A stretch of 64,000 nt of DNA from Curtobacterium sp. PhB115. Lineage in GTDB: Bacteria > Actinomycetota > Actinomycetes > Actinomycetales > Microbacteriaceae. Shown piece after piece: positions 26,729 through 35,411 of this stretch; positions within the stretch are counted from its first letter, which is position 1, and each line of letters starts with the position of its first letter. Location: assembly GCF_003752025.1 (NCBI RefSeq), contig NZ_RJKR01000005.1, positions 62,001 through 126,000 on the forward strand, read 5' to 3'. The position numbers were made by a program, and so were the translations under genes. The notes below the pieces were generated by a model. The model searched no databases. It had not been told where the DNA came from and worked only from the letters and a program-made list of their open reading frames with translations.

Positions 26729-27517
26729 GTGCGGGTTGCACCACGGGTATGGATTGGCTTCGCCGTCATCATTGGCGAGTCCATTCTGGTCATCGGTATC
26801 CAGGCGATGACTGGGATCAGCTACACAGCGTGGGGCGACTCGGCGCGGAACCTGTTTCTCGGTGCCGGCCTGTCGCTCATCGCCGCCGCAGTCGCCCTCA
26901 CCGTGGTGACGACCACCCTTGGATGGTGGGGCCCAGCGTTCCGAGACCGGCACCGCAGCACGCACCGGTGGCCGATGATTGCGCCGATCCTCCTTGCGGT
27001 GATGGCGGTCGTCGGTCTCGCTGCCGCTGATTGGGGTGCGGTGAGCGGAGCCTTCCTTGGAGCAGCGCTCGTGCTGCTCCTGGTGGGGTTCACGGAGGAG
27101 ATCACCTACCGTGGCCTGTTCCTGGTTGCGCTTCGCAGCCACGTTTCAGAGGTATGGGTGTGGTTCCTCACCACCGCACTGTTCGCGCTTTCACACCTGA
27201 GCAACTCCCTTCTGGGGCAGCCCCTCGCGGAGACGCTTCCACAGGTGCTGTTCGCGTTCGTTGTCGGCACGGTGTTCTACATCGCCCGGCGAACGACCGG
27301 GTCCTTGATTCCCGCGATGGTGCTGCACGGACTGTGGGACTTTAACCAGTTCATCCAGGGCAACGGCACCCCCGGTGATGCCGCCGGCTTCGCGCAAGCG
27401 TTCCTGTTCCCCGTCGGTGCGCTCGCGCTCGTCGGGGTCGCGTTCGTCATTCGCGGCGCCCACGAACAGCTTCCGGCCGGGAGCCGGCCGACCCTCGACG
27501 ACAGGGTTCCCGCATGA
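26729..27517 (+). CDS. CPBP (CAAX/Abi-type) intramembrane metalloprotease 1
   Basis: The 262-residue polytopic membrane protein has the three CPBP motifs: EEITYRGLF (EExxxR), FALSH (FxxxH) and LHGLWDFNQ (HxxxD/N). The glutamates and histidines bind catalytic zinc in Rce1-type proteases. A GTG start follows AGGGG. The stop overlaps the start of the second CPBP gene (ATGA). In bacteria such proteins process peptides, give self-immunity to bacteriocins or process CAAX-like substrates. No bacteriocin precursor is visible nearby. Confidence 0.88.
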   Translation: MRVAPRVWIGFAVIIGESILVIGIQAMTGISYTAWGDSARNLFLGAGLSLIAAAVALTVVTTTLGWWGPAFRDRHRSTHRWPMIAPILLAVMAVVGLAAADWGAVSGAFLGAALVLLLVGFTEEITYRGLFLVALRSHVSEVWVWFLTTALFALSHLSNSLLGQPLAETLPQVLFAFVVGTVFYIARRTTGSLIPAMVLHGLWDFNQFIQGNGTPGDAAGFAQAFLFPVGALALVGVAFVIRGAHEQLPAGSRPTLDDRVPA

Positions 27518-28371
27518 GCACCGTCCTCGCGAACCCACGTATCCCACGCACCATCTGGGTCGGTCTTGCGGCGGCGGTCGTGTACCTGCTCCTGGCGGCG
27601 GTCCTCGGCAACGTCCTCGGGGACCTCGCCGGTGACAACGACACCACCGAGTTCGTTCTATCGCACTACATCCCGCTGCCGGTCGGGATCCTCCTCGGCG
27701 TCGTGTTCCTCCGCTACGCCGGCTGGGGGCGGAGCGTGTGGCGGGAAGCGCCGACGCCGACGTTGCGGCCGCGCCGCTGGTGGCTGATCAGCATCCCCGT
27801 GCTAATGCTCCTGCTTCCGCTCGCCCAGCTACCAAGCACCCCGTGGGGTGCTCGGCCCGTCAGCACGGTCCTCGTCGTCATCATCGGCACGATCCTGGTC
27901 GGTGTCGGTGAGGAGCTGTTCTTCCGCGGCATCCTCGTCGACGCTGTCCGCGGACACCACGGCGAGCTCGTGACCATGCTGGTCTCCTCTATTGCGTTCG
28001 GGCTCGCCCACGTCGTCGGCAGCATCTGGGTCGGCGTCCCGTTCGGAGCGATCCTGTTCCAGGTGACATTCCTGGCGATGAACGGCAGCCTCTACTACTG
28101 GGTCCGCCGCGTCAGCGGGCGACTCTGGGTCGCGATGGCCGTCCATGCGTTCACGGACTGCGCGCTGTACCTGGCGTCGGGCCCGTCCCGGCCGACGGAA
28201 GCGCTGACGAACCGTCAAGACGACACCAGCGCGGACCCGGTCCTCGCCACGCTGCAAACACTCCTGATCATCGCCGCAGCCGTCGGCGTCATCAGCGCCG
28301 CACGGGAAGACCACCGCACCCGTCAGAGCCAAAGACAGTCAGCAAACCCAACTGCCACAGCGGGCCCCTGA
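27514..28371 (+). CDS. CPBP intramembrane metalloprotease 2
   Basis: The 285-residue membrane protein has EELFFRG (EExxxR), IAFGLAHVVG (FxxxH) and VHAFTDCALY (HxxxD). It is co-translated with CPBP 1 through a four-base overlap, so the pair may work as one unit or heterodimer. All key residues are intact. The C-terminal tail after the last helix is hydrophilic. The substrate is unknown. Confidence 0.88.
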   Translation: MSTVLANPRIPRTIWVGLAAAVVYLLLAAVLGNVLGDLAGDNDTTEFVLSHYIPLPVGILLGVVFLRYAGWGRSVWREAPTPTLRPRRWWLISIPVLMLLLPLAQLPSTPWGARPVSTVLVVIIGTILVGVGEELFFRGILVDAVRGHHGELVTMLVSSIAFGLAHVVGSIWVGVPFGAILFQVTFLAMNGSLYYWVRRVSGRLWVAMAVHAFTDCALYLASGPSRPTEALTNRQDDTSADPVLATLQTLLIIAAAVGVISAAREDHRTRQSQRQSANPTATAGP

Positions 28372-28589
28372 CATCTGCGAGGATCTGCCGCAAGGGCGTT
28401 CCTCGGGGCGAGCGTAGTTCCGGCGACGGCAGGCAGGACGGCATCGCCTAACTTGTGCGGCTTCACGACTCGGCGAGTCCGTTGGCCGATCGGCTATCGG
28501 ACGATCGCCGCATCGTGTTCGCTGAACGCCTGACGCGGCACCTGCACGTTCCGTTGCAACCGTCCGTGGCGGCTGCGGGATGGAACTCT

Positions 28590-29345
28590 TCAGGTCACCA
28601 TCTCGCGCAGGTGCGCGAGTGCCTCCTGCATGCCCGGATCCGCGAGCCTCCTGTCGTCCGGCTCTCGCCCTCTGATGATGTCGTCGAGGACGCGCCTGTC
28701 CGCATCAACGCGTGCGAGCGCGTCAGTCCCAGGGGATCCGTGACCAGGGATGACGACGAGGGCGTGCTGTGCGTGGACGGCAAGCACATCAAGTGCCTCC
28801 AGGTAGGACGGGAGGTCATCCGGGTAGAAGGGCAAGGGCAGTTCGATATCGCTCAGCATGTCGCCGGCGATGAGCACACGCTGCTCGGAGAGCCACAGGG
28901 CCGTGTGACCGGGCGCATGTCCGTCGTGGACGATGAGTTCCGGGTGGAAGCCCGCAGGTACCGAGGCACAGGGGATCGCCTCCGTACCCTGCACGCTTCC
29001 CATGAGGTCCGCGAGTCTCGTCGGGAAGTCGGACCCAAGGTACTCGACGAGAGTCGCTCGCTCCGATCGGGCCAGTTGCGCCGTGCGCGGTGATGCCCAC
29101 CGGGGTGCGTCCCCGAAGCCTGGGTGCCATAAGAGATGATCCTGATGCGCATGCGTCGAGAACCCGCCGACCACACTGAGGTTCCGCCGGTCGAGCGACG
29201 CAGCCAGGGCTTCAAGCTCATCAGGCATCCATGCCGGATCGATGAGCAGGGCCTCTCCGCCAGATGCCAACACCGTCGACGTCGTGGACATTCTGCGGCT
29301 GGTGGCGACCAAGACACCCGCGGCCACCTCCTGGAACGCTCTCAT
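28590..29345 (-). CDS. Metallo-beta-lactamase-fold hydrolase
   Basis: The 251-residue protein has the zinc-binding motif THAHQDH (HxHxDH), a further His in GHAPGHTALWL, Asp in IAGDMLSD and a late His in VVIPGHGSPG. These are all five MBL ligands. It belongs to the glyoxalase II/quinolone-signal-like branch rather than to true beta-lactamases. It sits between two oppositely oriented pairs of CPBP protease genes. It could be part of that island or an unrelated insertion. The substrate is unknown. Confidence 0.85.
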   Translation of the reverse strand: MRAFQEVAAGVLVATSRRMSTTSTVLASGGEALLIDPAWMPDELEALAASLDRRNLSVVGGFSTHAHQDHLLWHPGFGDAPRWASPRTAQLARSERATLVEYLGSDFPTRLADLMGSVQGTEAIPCASVPAGFHPELIVHDGHAPGHTALWLSEQRVLIAGDMLSDIELPLPFYPDDLPSYLEALDVLAVHAQHALVVIPGHGSPGTDALARVDADRRVLDDIIRGREPDDRRLADPGMQEALAHLREMVT

Positions 29346-29463
29346 GGGCCCTCCTCAAGACCTGATCAATCTAGGTCGCATCGAATCAGACGTACGAAAT
29401 CCCGGTGAGGGATCCGCGACCGAGACGTAGGTGGGCTGCAGAAATGTTCCGGTGCTTCGACGG

Positions 29464-30216
29464 TCAGGTGCTCACTGCGGCCCCGATGATCGCGCCGGTG
29501 AAGAGGACCCAGTCGTTGATGATGTGCGCGCCGGTGCTGACCGCGATGTTCTTCGTGCGGATGTAGGCGAGCGTGAGTACCAATCGAGCGACGCCGATGA
29601 TCAGGAACGCCTGCGCGAAGTTCCACCCGTAGGTTGGCAGGTGGGCTGCGCCGAACCAGATCGCGGTCGCGAGCCAGGCGATGAGGATGCCTTGGGTGCG
29701 GGTGAGTCCGATGCGGTGGCACAGCGCCATAACCGCCAGGAACGGCAGGATCGTGAAGAGCTCTTCGCCCAACAGCTGGATCGCGGTCCCGACGTAGAAC
29801 GCGACGATCTCACCCGCGCCGTGGATGCCATCGGTCGCGGTGTTCGCATTGCTCCCGAAGATCGCCTTGACGATGATCCCGACCGTGAACGTCACGATGA
29901 TGTTCCCGATCGCGAAGAGCACCATTGCGCCGTAGTCGCGGGCGGTGGTGCGTTGGAAGATCCTCGCCCAGTGCCGCTTCGTGAACACAATGAAGACGGC
30001 GAGCATGATCGCTGTGAAGAGGAACCGGGGCACCAGGGACTGGATGTTGTTCGCGGCGGGATAGAAGCTCAGTACGGTGATGCCGGCAACGCACGCGACG
30101 ATGATCGTCACCCACTGCCATGCGGGGATCCGGATCGGCTCTCCGTCGTAGAACGGGAAGTCCCGACCGTCTTGCCGTTCAATCGCCTTGCCATACCGTC
30201 GCGCGTCCGTGGACAT
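29464..30216 (-). CDS. CPBP-family membrane protein 3, EExxxR arginine missing
   Basis: The 250-residue protein has about eight membrane helices. The first motif region reads LLGEELFTILPFLAV, keeping the glutamate pair but lacking the arginine of EExxxR. FGAAH and AHIIND match the second and third motifs. An AAGGAG ribosome site lies 7 bp before the ATG. The loss of arginine may mean altered activity or a binding-only role. It is probably co-transcribed downstream of CPBP 4, with a 35-bp gap. Confidence 0.82.
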   Translation of the reverse strand: MSTDARRYGKAIERQDGRDFPFYDGEPIRIPAWQWVTIIVACVAGITVLSFYPAANNIQSLVPRFLFTAIMLAVFIVFTKRHWARIFQRTTARDYGAMVLFAIGNIIVTFTVGIIVKAIFGSNANTATDGIHGAGEIVAFYVGTAIQLLGEELFTILPFLAVMALCHRIGLTRTQGILIAWLATAIWFGAAHLPTYGWNFAQAFLIIGVARLVLTLAYIRTKNIAVSTGAHIINDWVLFTGAIIGAAVST

Positions 30217-30251
30217 GGTCTGTCTCCTTACCTTCGTGTTGCGGACTTGTC

Positions 30252-31169
30252 TTAGGCGATGGTTGGTTGGGTGTCCTCGTCGGCTGCGCTGACGGAGGCG
30301 CGTCGAGGGCCTTCGTGGGCTTCTGCTCGTCCTTCAGCGTGGCCTCGGGTGCAGATGACGCCGATGAGCGCGAACCCGACGTAGGCGAACGTGGCGACGA
30401 CCGCGATCGTCAGCGCGGTGTTCGATGTGCCCGCAACGGTCTCGTCGATGCCGCCGCTGGCGAGGGCGGTGGTGGGGTCGGTAAAGGCGTGCAGCAGGAT
30501 CGGCCAGATGAGGTTCCCGGTGACGCGGAGGGTGAGGTACATGCACACGCCGAACGGGATCGCGTAGAGGACCTCCACGACGACTGCCCTGGGGTCCTGC
30601 CCGCCGAGCACGTTGCTTGAGTGCAGGATCCCGAAGACGAGTGACGACAGCGCCATGACGGCCCACTCCTTGTACCCGTGCCTGCGGAGGAAGCCGACGA
30701 CGAACCCGCGGCAGAGGACCTCTTCGGCGAATCCGATGAACAGGCCGGCGAACAGTGTCGAGACGACGACGGCCGGGGTGTAGCGGGAGTAGTCCGTGCC
30801 GATGAGGTGGAAGACGATCGGGATGAGCACGAGGAACGGGGCAATCCACATCCACCACCGGCCGCGGACTGGCTGAGCGCCGAACAGCGGACGGGGGAAC
30901 CAGCCGATGCTCAGTCCGAAGAGGACCAGGACGACGCTGCCGAAGATGACCGGCAGTGCCAGGCCGAGCAGGACGTTCGTCGCGCTCGCGAACGCGTTCG
31001 AGGTGTCGAGGACGTCAGCGACGATCGGTCGGAGAAGGAGGAACGCAAACCCCTCGTAGAGTGCGATGTAGACGATGGCCGCGAGGGCGGCTTTCCAGAA
31101 CCCTCCCCGATCCCAGAATCCTCGCCATCCGGTGGTGGGCGGCACTTCGTACGTCAGCTTCTGGTTCAT
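30252..31169 (-). CDS. CPBP intramembrane metalloprotease 4
   Basis: The 305-residue membrane protein has FAEEVLCRGFVVG (EExxxR), LVFGILHSSN (FxxxH) and LHAFTDPTTA (HxxxD), all intact. The start is placed at MNQKLTYE with GGAAG 5-6 bp upstream; ATGs at 31181 and further up are alternatives. It leads a two-gene unit with CPBP 3, pointing away from CPBP 1/2. The charged C-terminal tail ends TQPTIA and is not a CAAX motif. Confidence 0.87.
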   Translation of the reverse strand: MNQKLTYEVPPTTGWRGFWDRGGFWKAALAAIVYIALYEGFAFLLLRPIVADVLDTSNAFASATNVLLGLALPVIFGSVVLVLFGLSIGWFPRPLFGAQPVRGRWWMWIAPFLVLIPIVFHLIGTDYSRYTPAVVVSTLFAGLFIGFAEEVLCRGFVVGFLRRHGYKEWAVMALSSLVFGILHSSNVLGGQDPRAVVVEVLYAIPFGVCMYLTLRVTGNLIWPILLHAFTDPTTALASGGIDETVAGTSNTALTIAVVATFAYVGFALIGVICTRGHAEGRAEAHEGPRRASVSAADEDTQPTIA

Positions 31170-31390
31170 GACTGCTTCCATTCCCTGGAGGTTGCAGTGC
31201 TCGCGCATGCGCAGCGCGGTGGATGTGGTTGGGCATCCAGCCCGAGCCGTTTCGGCCCTTGATCGCCGTTCGTGCCAGTGAGCGCAACCGGTGCCTGATC
31301 CGCATCGCCCTTGTCGCTCGTCTGCTCGGGAACCTACAGCCTTGTCGAGTGCTCAGGAAGCCCGAACTCGGCAGGACCCTGCCGAAACGG

Positions 31391-31888
31391 TCAGCGCCGG
31401 TCGTCGCCGGCTTCCTCCAGCGGACCGAGCAGGTCCTTCAGACCGAGGCCACCGAAGTTCATCGCCTCGAACTCAAGCGTCACGCCGGTCGAGTCGTCGG
31501 TGAGCTCGATCACGGCAACCGTTCCCCTGTGGTGTCGCCGTACCGAGAGCTGGGACCGATCGATGTGCGCGACGGGGTGGAGGTTCTTCCAGCCGCCGAC
31601 GAGGGCTGTCGTGGTCCGGCCGAGGACGTAAAGCCGAGTCGCAGAGACGGCGAGGACGATCGACGGGTAGCTTCCGCGTCGCGCACTGTTCGCTCGCTGT
31701 CCGAGCAGGCCGCCTGTCACACCCCACGCGGTCGTGTTGCCGAGTGCCCCGCCGGCTTCGACACCCGCGACGGAACCCAGCACACTGGCGAACGTCGAGC
31801 CGCGCGGCATCACAACGGCGACGTCGAGAATCTCGTCGTCGGGGATGACGGATTGCGCTCCCTCGCGGGCATGTTCTTCTCGTGACAT
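31391..31888 (-). CDS. Hypothetical protein
   Basis: The 165-residue protein begins MSREEHAREG with AGAGGGA about 9 bp upstream. A glycine-rich middle (SVAGVEAGGALGNTTAWGVT, GGLLGQRANSARRG) is followed by beta strands SIVLAVSATRLYVLGR and a C-terminal STGVTLEFEAMNFGG. The pattern resembles a small PH-like or bPH domain, but I cannot assign a family with confidence. It stands alone. Confidence 0.65.
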   Translation of the reverse strand: MSREEHAREGAQSVIPDDEILDVAVVMPRGSTFASVLGSVAGVEAGGALGNTTAWGVTGGLLGQRANSARRGSYPSIVLAVSATRLYVLGRTTTALVGGWKNLHPVAHIDRSQLSVRRHHRGTVAVIELTDDSTGVTLEFEAMNFGGLGLKDLLGPLEEAGDDRR

Positions 31889-32142
31889 GAGCTGATCCCT
31901 CTCGTGGCTGATGACACCGCGACGACCGCCGAAGCGATGTTGCGACGGAATGTACGCGCCGAAGTCGTCCGGCGTCGGGTCCAGCTCCTGCGCGGACCGG
32001 AGTCGAGATGAAGCTCCTCCGGTTCGTCCCCACAACCCAGTGGGCTCGTGCAGACCGTGCGGTGAGCGATCGCCTACCGGGACGACGGTTCAACGCCCTT
32101 TGCGTGAGGGCCAAAGCGAGCTCATCTGGAAAACGTGATTGC

Positions 32143-32174
32143 TGAGGGGCGGTGCCGGCCGGCACCGCCCCTCA
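32143..32174 (-). terminator. Perfect 32-bp palindrome after the FAD monooxygenase gene
   Basis: TGAGGGGCGGTGCCGG joined to its exact reverse complement lies 27 bp beyond the monooxygenase stop. The GC-rich stem is a plausible intrinsic terminator for the leftward gene, though a T-run is poor. The rest of 31889-32200 holds no gene that I can support. Confidence 0.6.
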
Positions 32175-32200
32175 TCGTCCGACGGGGTCGGTTCGCTTCC

Positions 32201-33355
32201 TCAGGTGCCGGCGAAGCTTCGGCTGAAGCCCTGCCCCGACTCGACCGTCCGCTGCACCGCTGTGAGGCGCTCCGCCTCGTAGGCGCGCAGCGCCGCAGGG
32301 ACGGTGGCGCCGCTGATACTGGTGAGTGCGCTTCGGATCGACTCGGCATCCTCGACGGATTCGTCGAAGCCGGACCCGGTCATGGGCGTCGGGACGTGGG
32401 CTGCGTTCCCGACGAGCGCGAGCCGGCCGGCGGCCAGCCGCGTCGGGACGAACTCGGCGATCGGAGTGCCGGTTACTCGATGGCGGCGGAACGCTGTTCG
32501 GATGATTGCTTCCCACGGCTGCGGCCATTCGCTCAGCCCGTCCGCGACCTCGCTGACGAGATCGGCGGGGATGTCCTGCGGGCGGAGGGAGTGCTGAACG
32601 ACGCTCCCCTCGACCACGCCGAGGCGACGCATGGCAGGCCCACGGTCGGCGTCGTAGAGCGCGAAGGAAGCGATTCGGCGCCCTGGCATCGAGGAGCCGT
32701 CGTCGCCAGGGAACGTGTGCGCGAAGAGGATGCCGCGGCCCCACTCCATCACGCCGTTGTCACCCGGTGGCAGCCAGAGCTCCTCTGGTAGCTCCGCTTC
32801 GCGGAGACTGCCAAGCCACAGCAGGTACCCGGCGTACCGGGCGTCGGGAGTCTCGGGTGACACGTGCCGGCGAACGACACTGCGGTGGCCGTCCGCACCG
32901 ATCAGCACGTCAGCGGTGAACCGCTCGCCCGTGGTGGTCTCTGCCCACGCGGCGTTGTCATGCTGGCCAATGTCGCGCACGGCAGTGCCGTCCCGGAGGT
33001 TGATCAGCGGCTCCGCGACGGCGGCAGCATGAAGCCGACCGTGGATCCGGCTCCAAGGTTCGACGGGCTGGTCCGCCCCGCCCGACGCGATCTCGCGAAG
33101 ACTCGGTGATTCGATGCCATCGAATCGGAGCATCGTCCGCTGTCGTCCGCGGGCAGCGCGAAGGAACGCGCCCTGGATGCCGTGGCGGACGGTCCGCTCC
33201 AGGACGGTGACCTTCCACCCGGCGGACGCGAGCGCGAGTGAGGTGAGGAGGCCGGCGAGGGAGCCGCCAACGACGACCGCTCTCCCGGACGACCCGTCCT
33301 GAGCCGGTGCTTGCTCGAAGTTGATATCGGGTCCTATGGAAGATGACGAGTGCAT
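32201..33355 (-). CDS. FAD-dependent monooxygenase (PHBH-like)
   Basis: The 384-residue flavoprotein has the Rossmann dinucleotide loop AVVVGGSLAGLLTSLALASA, the DG motif region VLIGADGHRSVVRRHV, and the FAD ribityl-binding GD-type motif as LVGNAAHVPTPMTGSGFDES. GN replaces the usual GD (GNAAH), a variation seen in some relatives. The group hydroxylates aromatic or other compounds using NAD(P)H and O2. A strong palindrome follows the stop. The substrate is unknown. Confidence 0.87.
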   Translation of the reverse strand: MHSSSSIGPDINFEQAPAQDGSSGRAVVVGGSLAGLLTSLALASAGWKVTVLERTVRHGIQGAFLRAARGRQRTMLRFDGIESPSLREIASGGADQPVEPWSRIHGRLHAAAVAEPLINLRDGTAVRDIGQHDNAAWAETTTGERFTADVLIGADGHRSVVRRHVSPETPDARYAGYLLWLGSLREAELPEELWLPPGDNGVMEWGRGILFAHTFPGDDGSSMPGRRIASFALYDADRGPAMRRLGVVEGSVVQHSLRPQDIPADLVSEVADGLSEWPQPWEAIIRTAFRRHRVTGTPIAEFVPTRLAAGRLALVGNAAHVPTPMTGSGFDESVEDAESIRSALTSISGATVPAALRAYEAERLTAVQRTVESGQGFSRSFAGT

Positions 33356-33601
33356 TGGTCCTTCGACGGTATGTCCGTCCTCTTCGAGGAAGACTGCAGC
33401 AGCGCCAACGCCAGCGATTCCGCCGCGCCGTCGCCTAGGACGCCGCTGCCATCTGCGTGCTGACGAGCGACGGGGTGATGAGCGGCGGAGGCTTCGCAGG
33501 ACGCTGCCGGGTCATCTGTCCCGCTAGCGCTTTGCGCAACACCGCGGTCCGCTTCCTGACAGAACGCGTGGACTACTGACAACAACCCTTGTCGCTCGAC
33601 A

Positions 33602-33698
33602 CCGGGAGCCGGGAGCCGGGAGCCGGGAGCCGGGAGCCGGGAGCCGGGAGCCGGGAGCCGGGAGCCGGGAGCCGGGAGCCGGGAGCCGGGAGCCGGGA
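33602..33698. repeat. 7-bp tandem repeat, about 13.9 copies
   Basis: CCGGGAG is repeated without interruption. The length is not a multiple of three per unit, so three units give a 7-residue peptide period in any frame, and no gene is supported across it. It sits in the 400-bp space between the monooxygenase and the HA-domain gene. The remaining flanks show nothing recognisable. Such arrays vary in copy number by slippage. Confidence 0.95.
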
Positions 33699-33760
33699 CG
33701 AGCCTCATCGTGCGGTTCCCTTAAGAAGGAGCGCTCGTTCCACAGAACTGTACGAAGCCG

Positions 33761-34330
33761 CTATAGGACACGGTACTTGGCGCGGCGGAGTGCTCGTTCT
33801 CGCAGTGTCGGAAGCGTTCCGGTCTTCGCAAGCGCTCGTTGGTGGGCAACCCAACGTGCAATGGAAGCTTCGCCGGGGTCAGACGAACGGCGACGGGGCG
33901 GCCGTTCTTCCTCCTCCCAGAACAGCTGGTGAGCTTCGAGCCATGACTGCCAAGCCGCATCCCGCGGATCCCAGAGAAATCCGGGGAGCGTTTCGAGCCG
34001 AACGCGCTGGCACTCGGCCATACCCGCACGCGTCGACGGTCGGCGCTGGTACGCGAGCCGGTCGACCAGGCGCTGCTCTTCCGTTTTCGGTCGTGGACGG
34101 AGTGCGCTGGCGAACGGCATCCGCCCGTTCTGGGCAGCGAAATCCTCTAGCTCGTGCACCATCGTTACCCATCGCTCGACGACGGGTGTGGGCATCGGAT
34201 CCGCGCCGACGTCGGCGAGGTAGAAGTCGAGGCTGCGGCGTTCGTCTCGGGTGAGCTGACTGGCGAGGGTGTTCGCGATGGTGGCCCATCGTTCGTGGAG
34301 ACGAAGGAGTCGGGGGTTCGGGGTCGGCAC
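33761..34330 (-). CDS. Helicase-associated (HA) domain protein
   Basis: The 189-residue basic protein has HA-like units, for example FAAQNGRMPFASALRP with RLVDRLAYQRR, then ETLPGFLWDPRDAAWQSWLE, EEERPPRRRSSD and SIARWVAHQRALAKTGTLPT. These alternate a W/G-rich helix start with a basic recognition helix, as in stand-alone actinobacterial HA proteins that bind DNA. It diverges from the recombinase-like/transposase-like unit, with 168 bp between starts. A truncated relative lies at 21300-21722. Its role is unknown. Confidence 0.65.
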   Translation of the reverse strand: MPTPNPRLLRLHERWATIANTLASQLTRDERRSLDFYLADVGADPMPTPVVERWVTMVHELEDFAAQNGRMPFASALRPRPKTEEQRLVDRLAYQRRPSTRAGMAECQRVRLETLPGFLWDPRDAAWQSWLEAHQLFWEEEERPPRRRSSDPGEASIARWVAHQRALAKTGTLPTLRERALRRAKYRVL

Positions 34331-34498
34331 AGCGGTCCTTTCCGAGACCGCAGGTCGGCCTCGGAATCGCTATGCGCGGATGGGTGACGAACTGCGAGCC
34401 GCGCGGTGCGTCGCGCAGGTCGAGGCCAGAAACGGGACGACTTCGGCCCGGCGGATCACTACCGTTTCGACGTCCCCACCCGTCAGAAAGGCTCATCT

Positions 34499-35359
34499 GT
34501 GCCCTCCGCTTCGAGCACCTCCGCCACCTACACGCCGCTGCTCGCGTTGCCTTGGTGGGACACGATCGGTCCGTTCCTCACCTCGCTCGTCGACGACGTC
34601 GCGACCGCTCTCGACGTGAACCCGCGGAGCCTGTACCCGTTCGTCACACCCTTCGTCCTCTGGTGCTGGCAGACAAAGGGACTGGACCTCGACCGCGCGA
34701 AGATCTTCCGGCGAAGCAGAATCGAGAGCTTCGTCATCAACGGCATGACCGGCATGAGCCGGGGAACGAAGAACACGCTCCGCGGGAAGCTCTTGCGAAT
34801 CAGTGAGGTCGTCGCGCCCGACAGTGAGCCGGTGCCGCTCTACGGCATCGGTCGGTCAACGCCGACTCCGCCGTACGACTCCGAGCAGCGCGCAGAGTTG
34901 TACTCGTGGTCACGGACCCGCGGAACGTCCGCTGCGCGACGAGATGCTGCGGTGTTGCTTGCGCTCGGGCTCGGTGCTGGCCTTGCCACACGTGAGCTCC
35001 TCGAAGTGCACCGAAGGGATGTCAGTGTGGACGGCGCTTTCGTTCGCGTCCGTGACGCACGTCGCCGCTCCGTACCGGTCGAAGAAGGATGGCGACCAGT
35101 GCTCCGGCAGCAACTCGCCGACCTGGCTCCAGATGACTGGGCGTTCCGCCCCGGCCGCTCCGGCACGAGCTCCGGTCAGGTTGCCGATTTCGTTCGCCGT
35201 ACCGCCACCGACCTCGACATCCGCCCGGCGAGGATGCGCTCGACCTGGCTGTGCTGGCGGCTCGAACGCAACACTCCCGTCGACACGCTGCTCGCCGAAT
35301 CCGGGCTTCACACCTACGCGTCGCTCGACCGTTACCGCGTCTTCCTTCCGCTCCCATAA
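34499..35359 (+). CDS. Tyrosine-recombinase-like protein 1, degraded active site
   Basis: The 286-residue protein has an N-terminal helical core-binding-like half and a C-terminal half resembling a tyrosine recombinase catalytic domain: AAVLLALGLGAGLATRELLE (box I), a beta hairpin FVRVRDARRRSVPVEEGW, RMRSTWLCWRLE (box II region) and a terminal Tyr in YASLDRY. The usual first arginine (GLR.sE), the HxxR histidine and the LGH histidine are not in place. GTG 34499 follows AAAGG. It is the first gene of a unit with a paralogue and a DDE protein. It is probably a DNA-binding or accessory recombination protein. Confidence 0.65.
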   Translation: MPSASSTSATYTPLLALPWWDTIGPFLTSLVDDVATALDVNPRSLYPFVTPFVLWCWQTKGLDLDRAKIFRRSRIESFVINGMTGMSRGTKNTLRGKLLRISEVVAPDSEPVPLYGIGRSTPTPPYDSEQRAELYSWSRTRGTSAARRDAAVLLALGLGAGLATRELLEVHRRDVSVDGAFVRVRDARRRSVPVEEGWRPVLRQQLADLAPDDWAFRPGRSGTSSGQVADFVRRTATDLDIRPARMRSTWLCWRLERNTPVDTLLAESGLHTYASLDRYRVFLPLP

Positions 35360-35411
35360 CGACCCCGGGACGGGACCCAAACGCGGCCCCGTCGTCGCGT
35401 TGCCTGAGATC

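Noticed and set aside
33602-33698. CRISPR or coding repeat
   Set aside because: The unit is only 7 bp with no spacers, and frames across it have no start or domain support.
33589-34254. Plus-strand frame running through the 7-bp array into the HA gene region
   Set aside because: It depends on the repeat and is antisense to the better-supported HA-domain gene.
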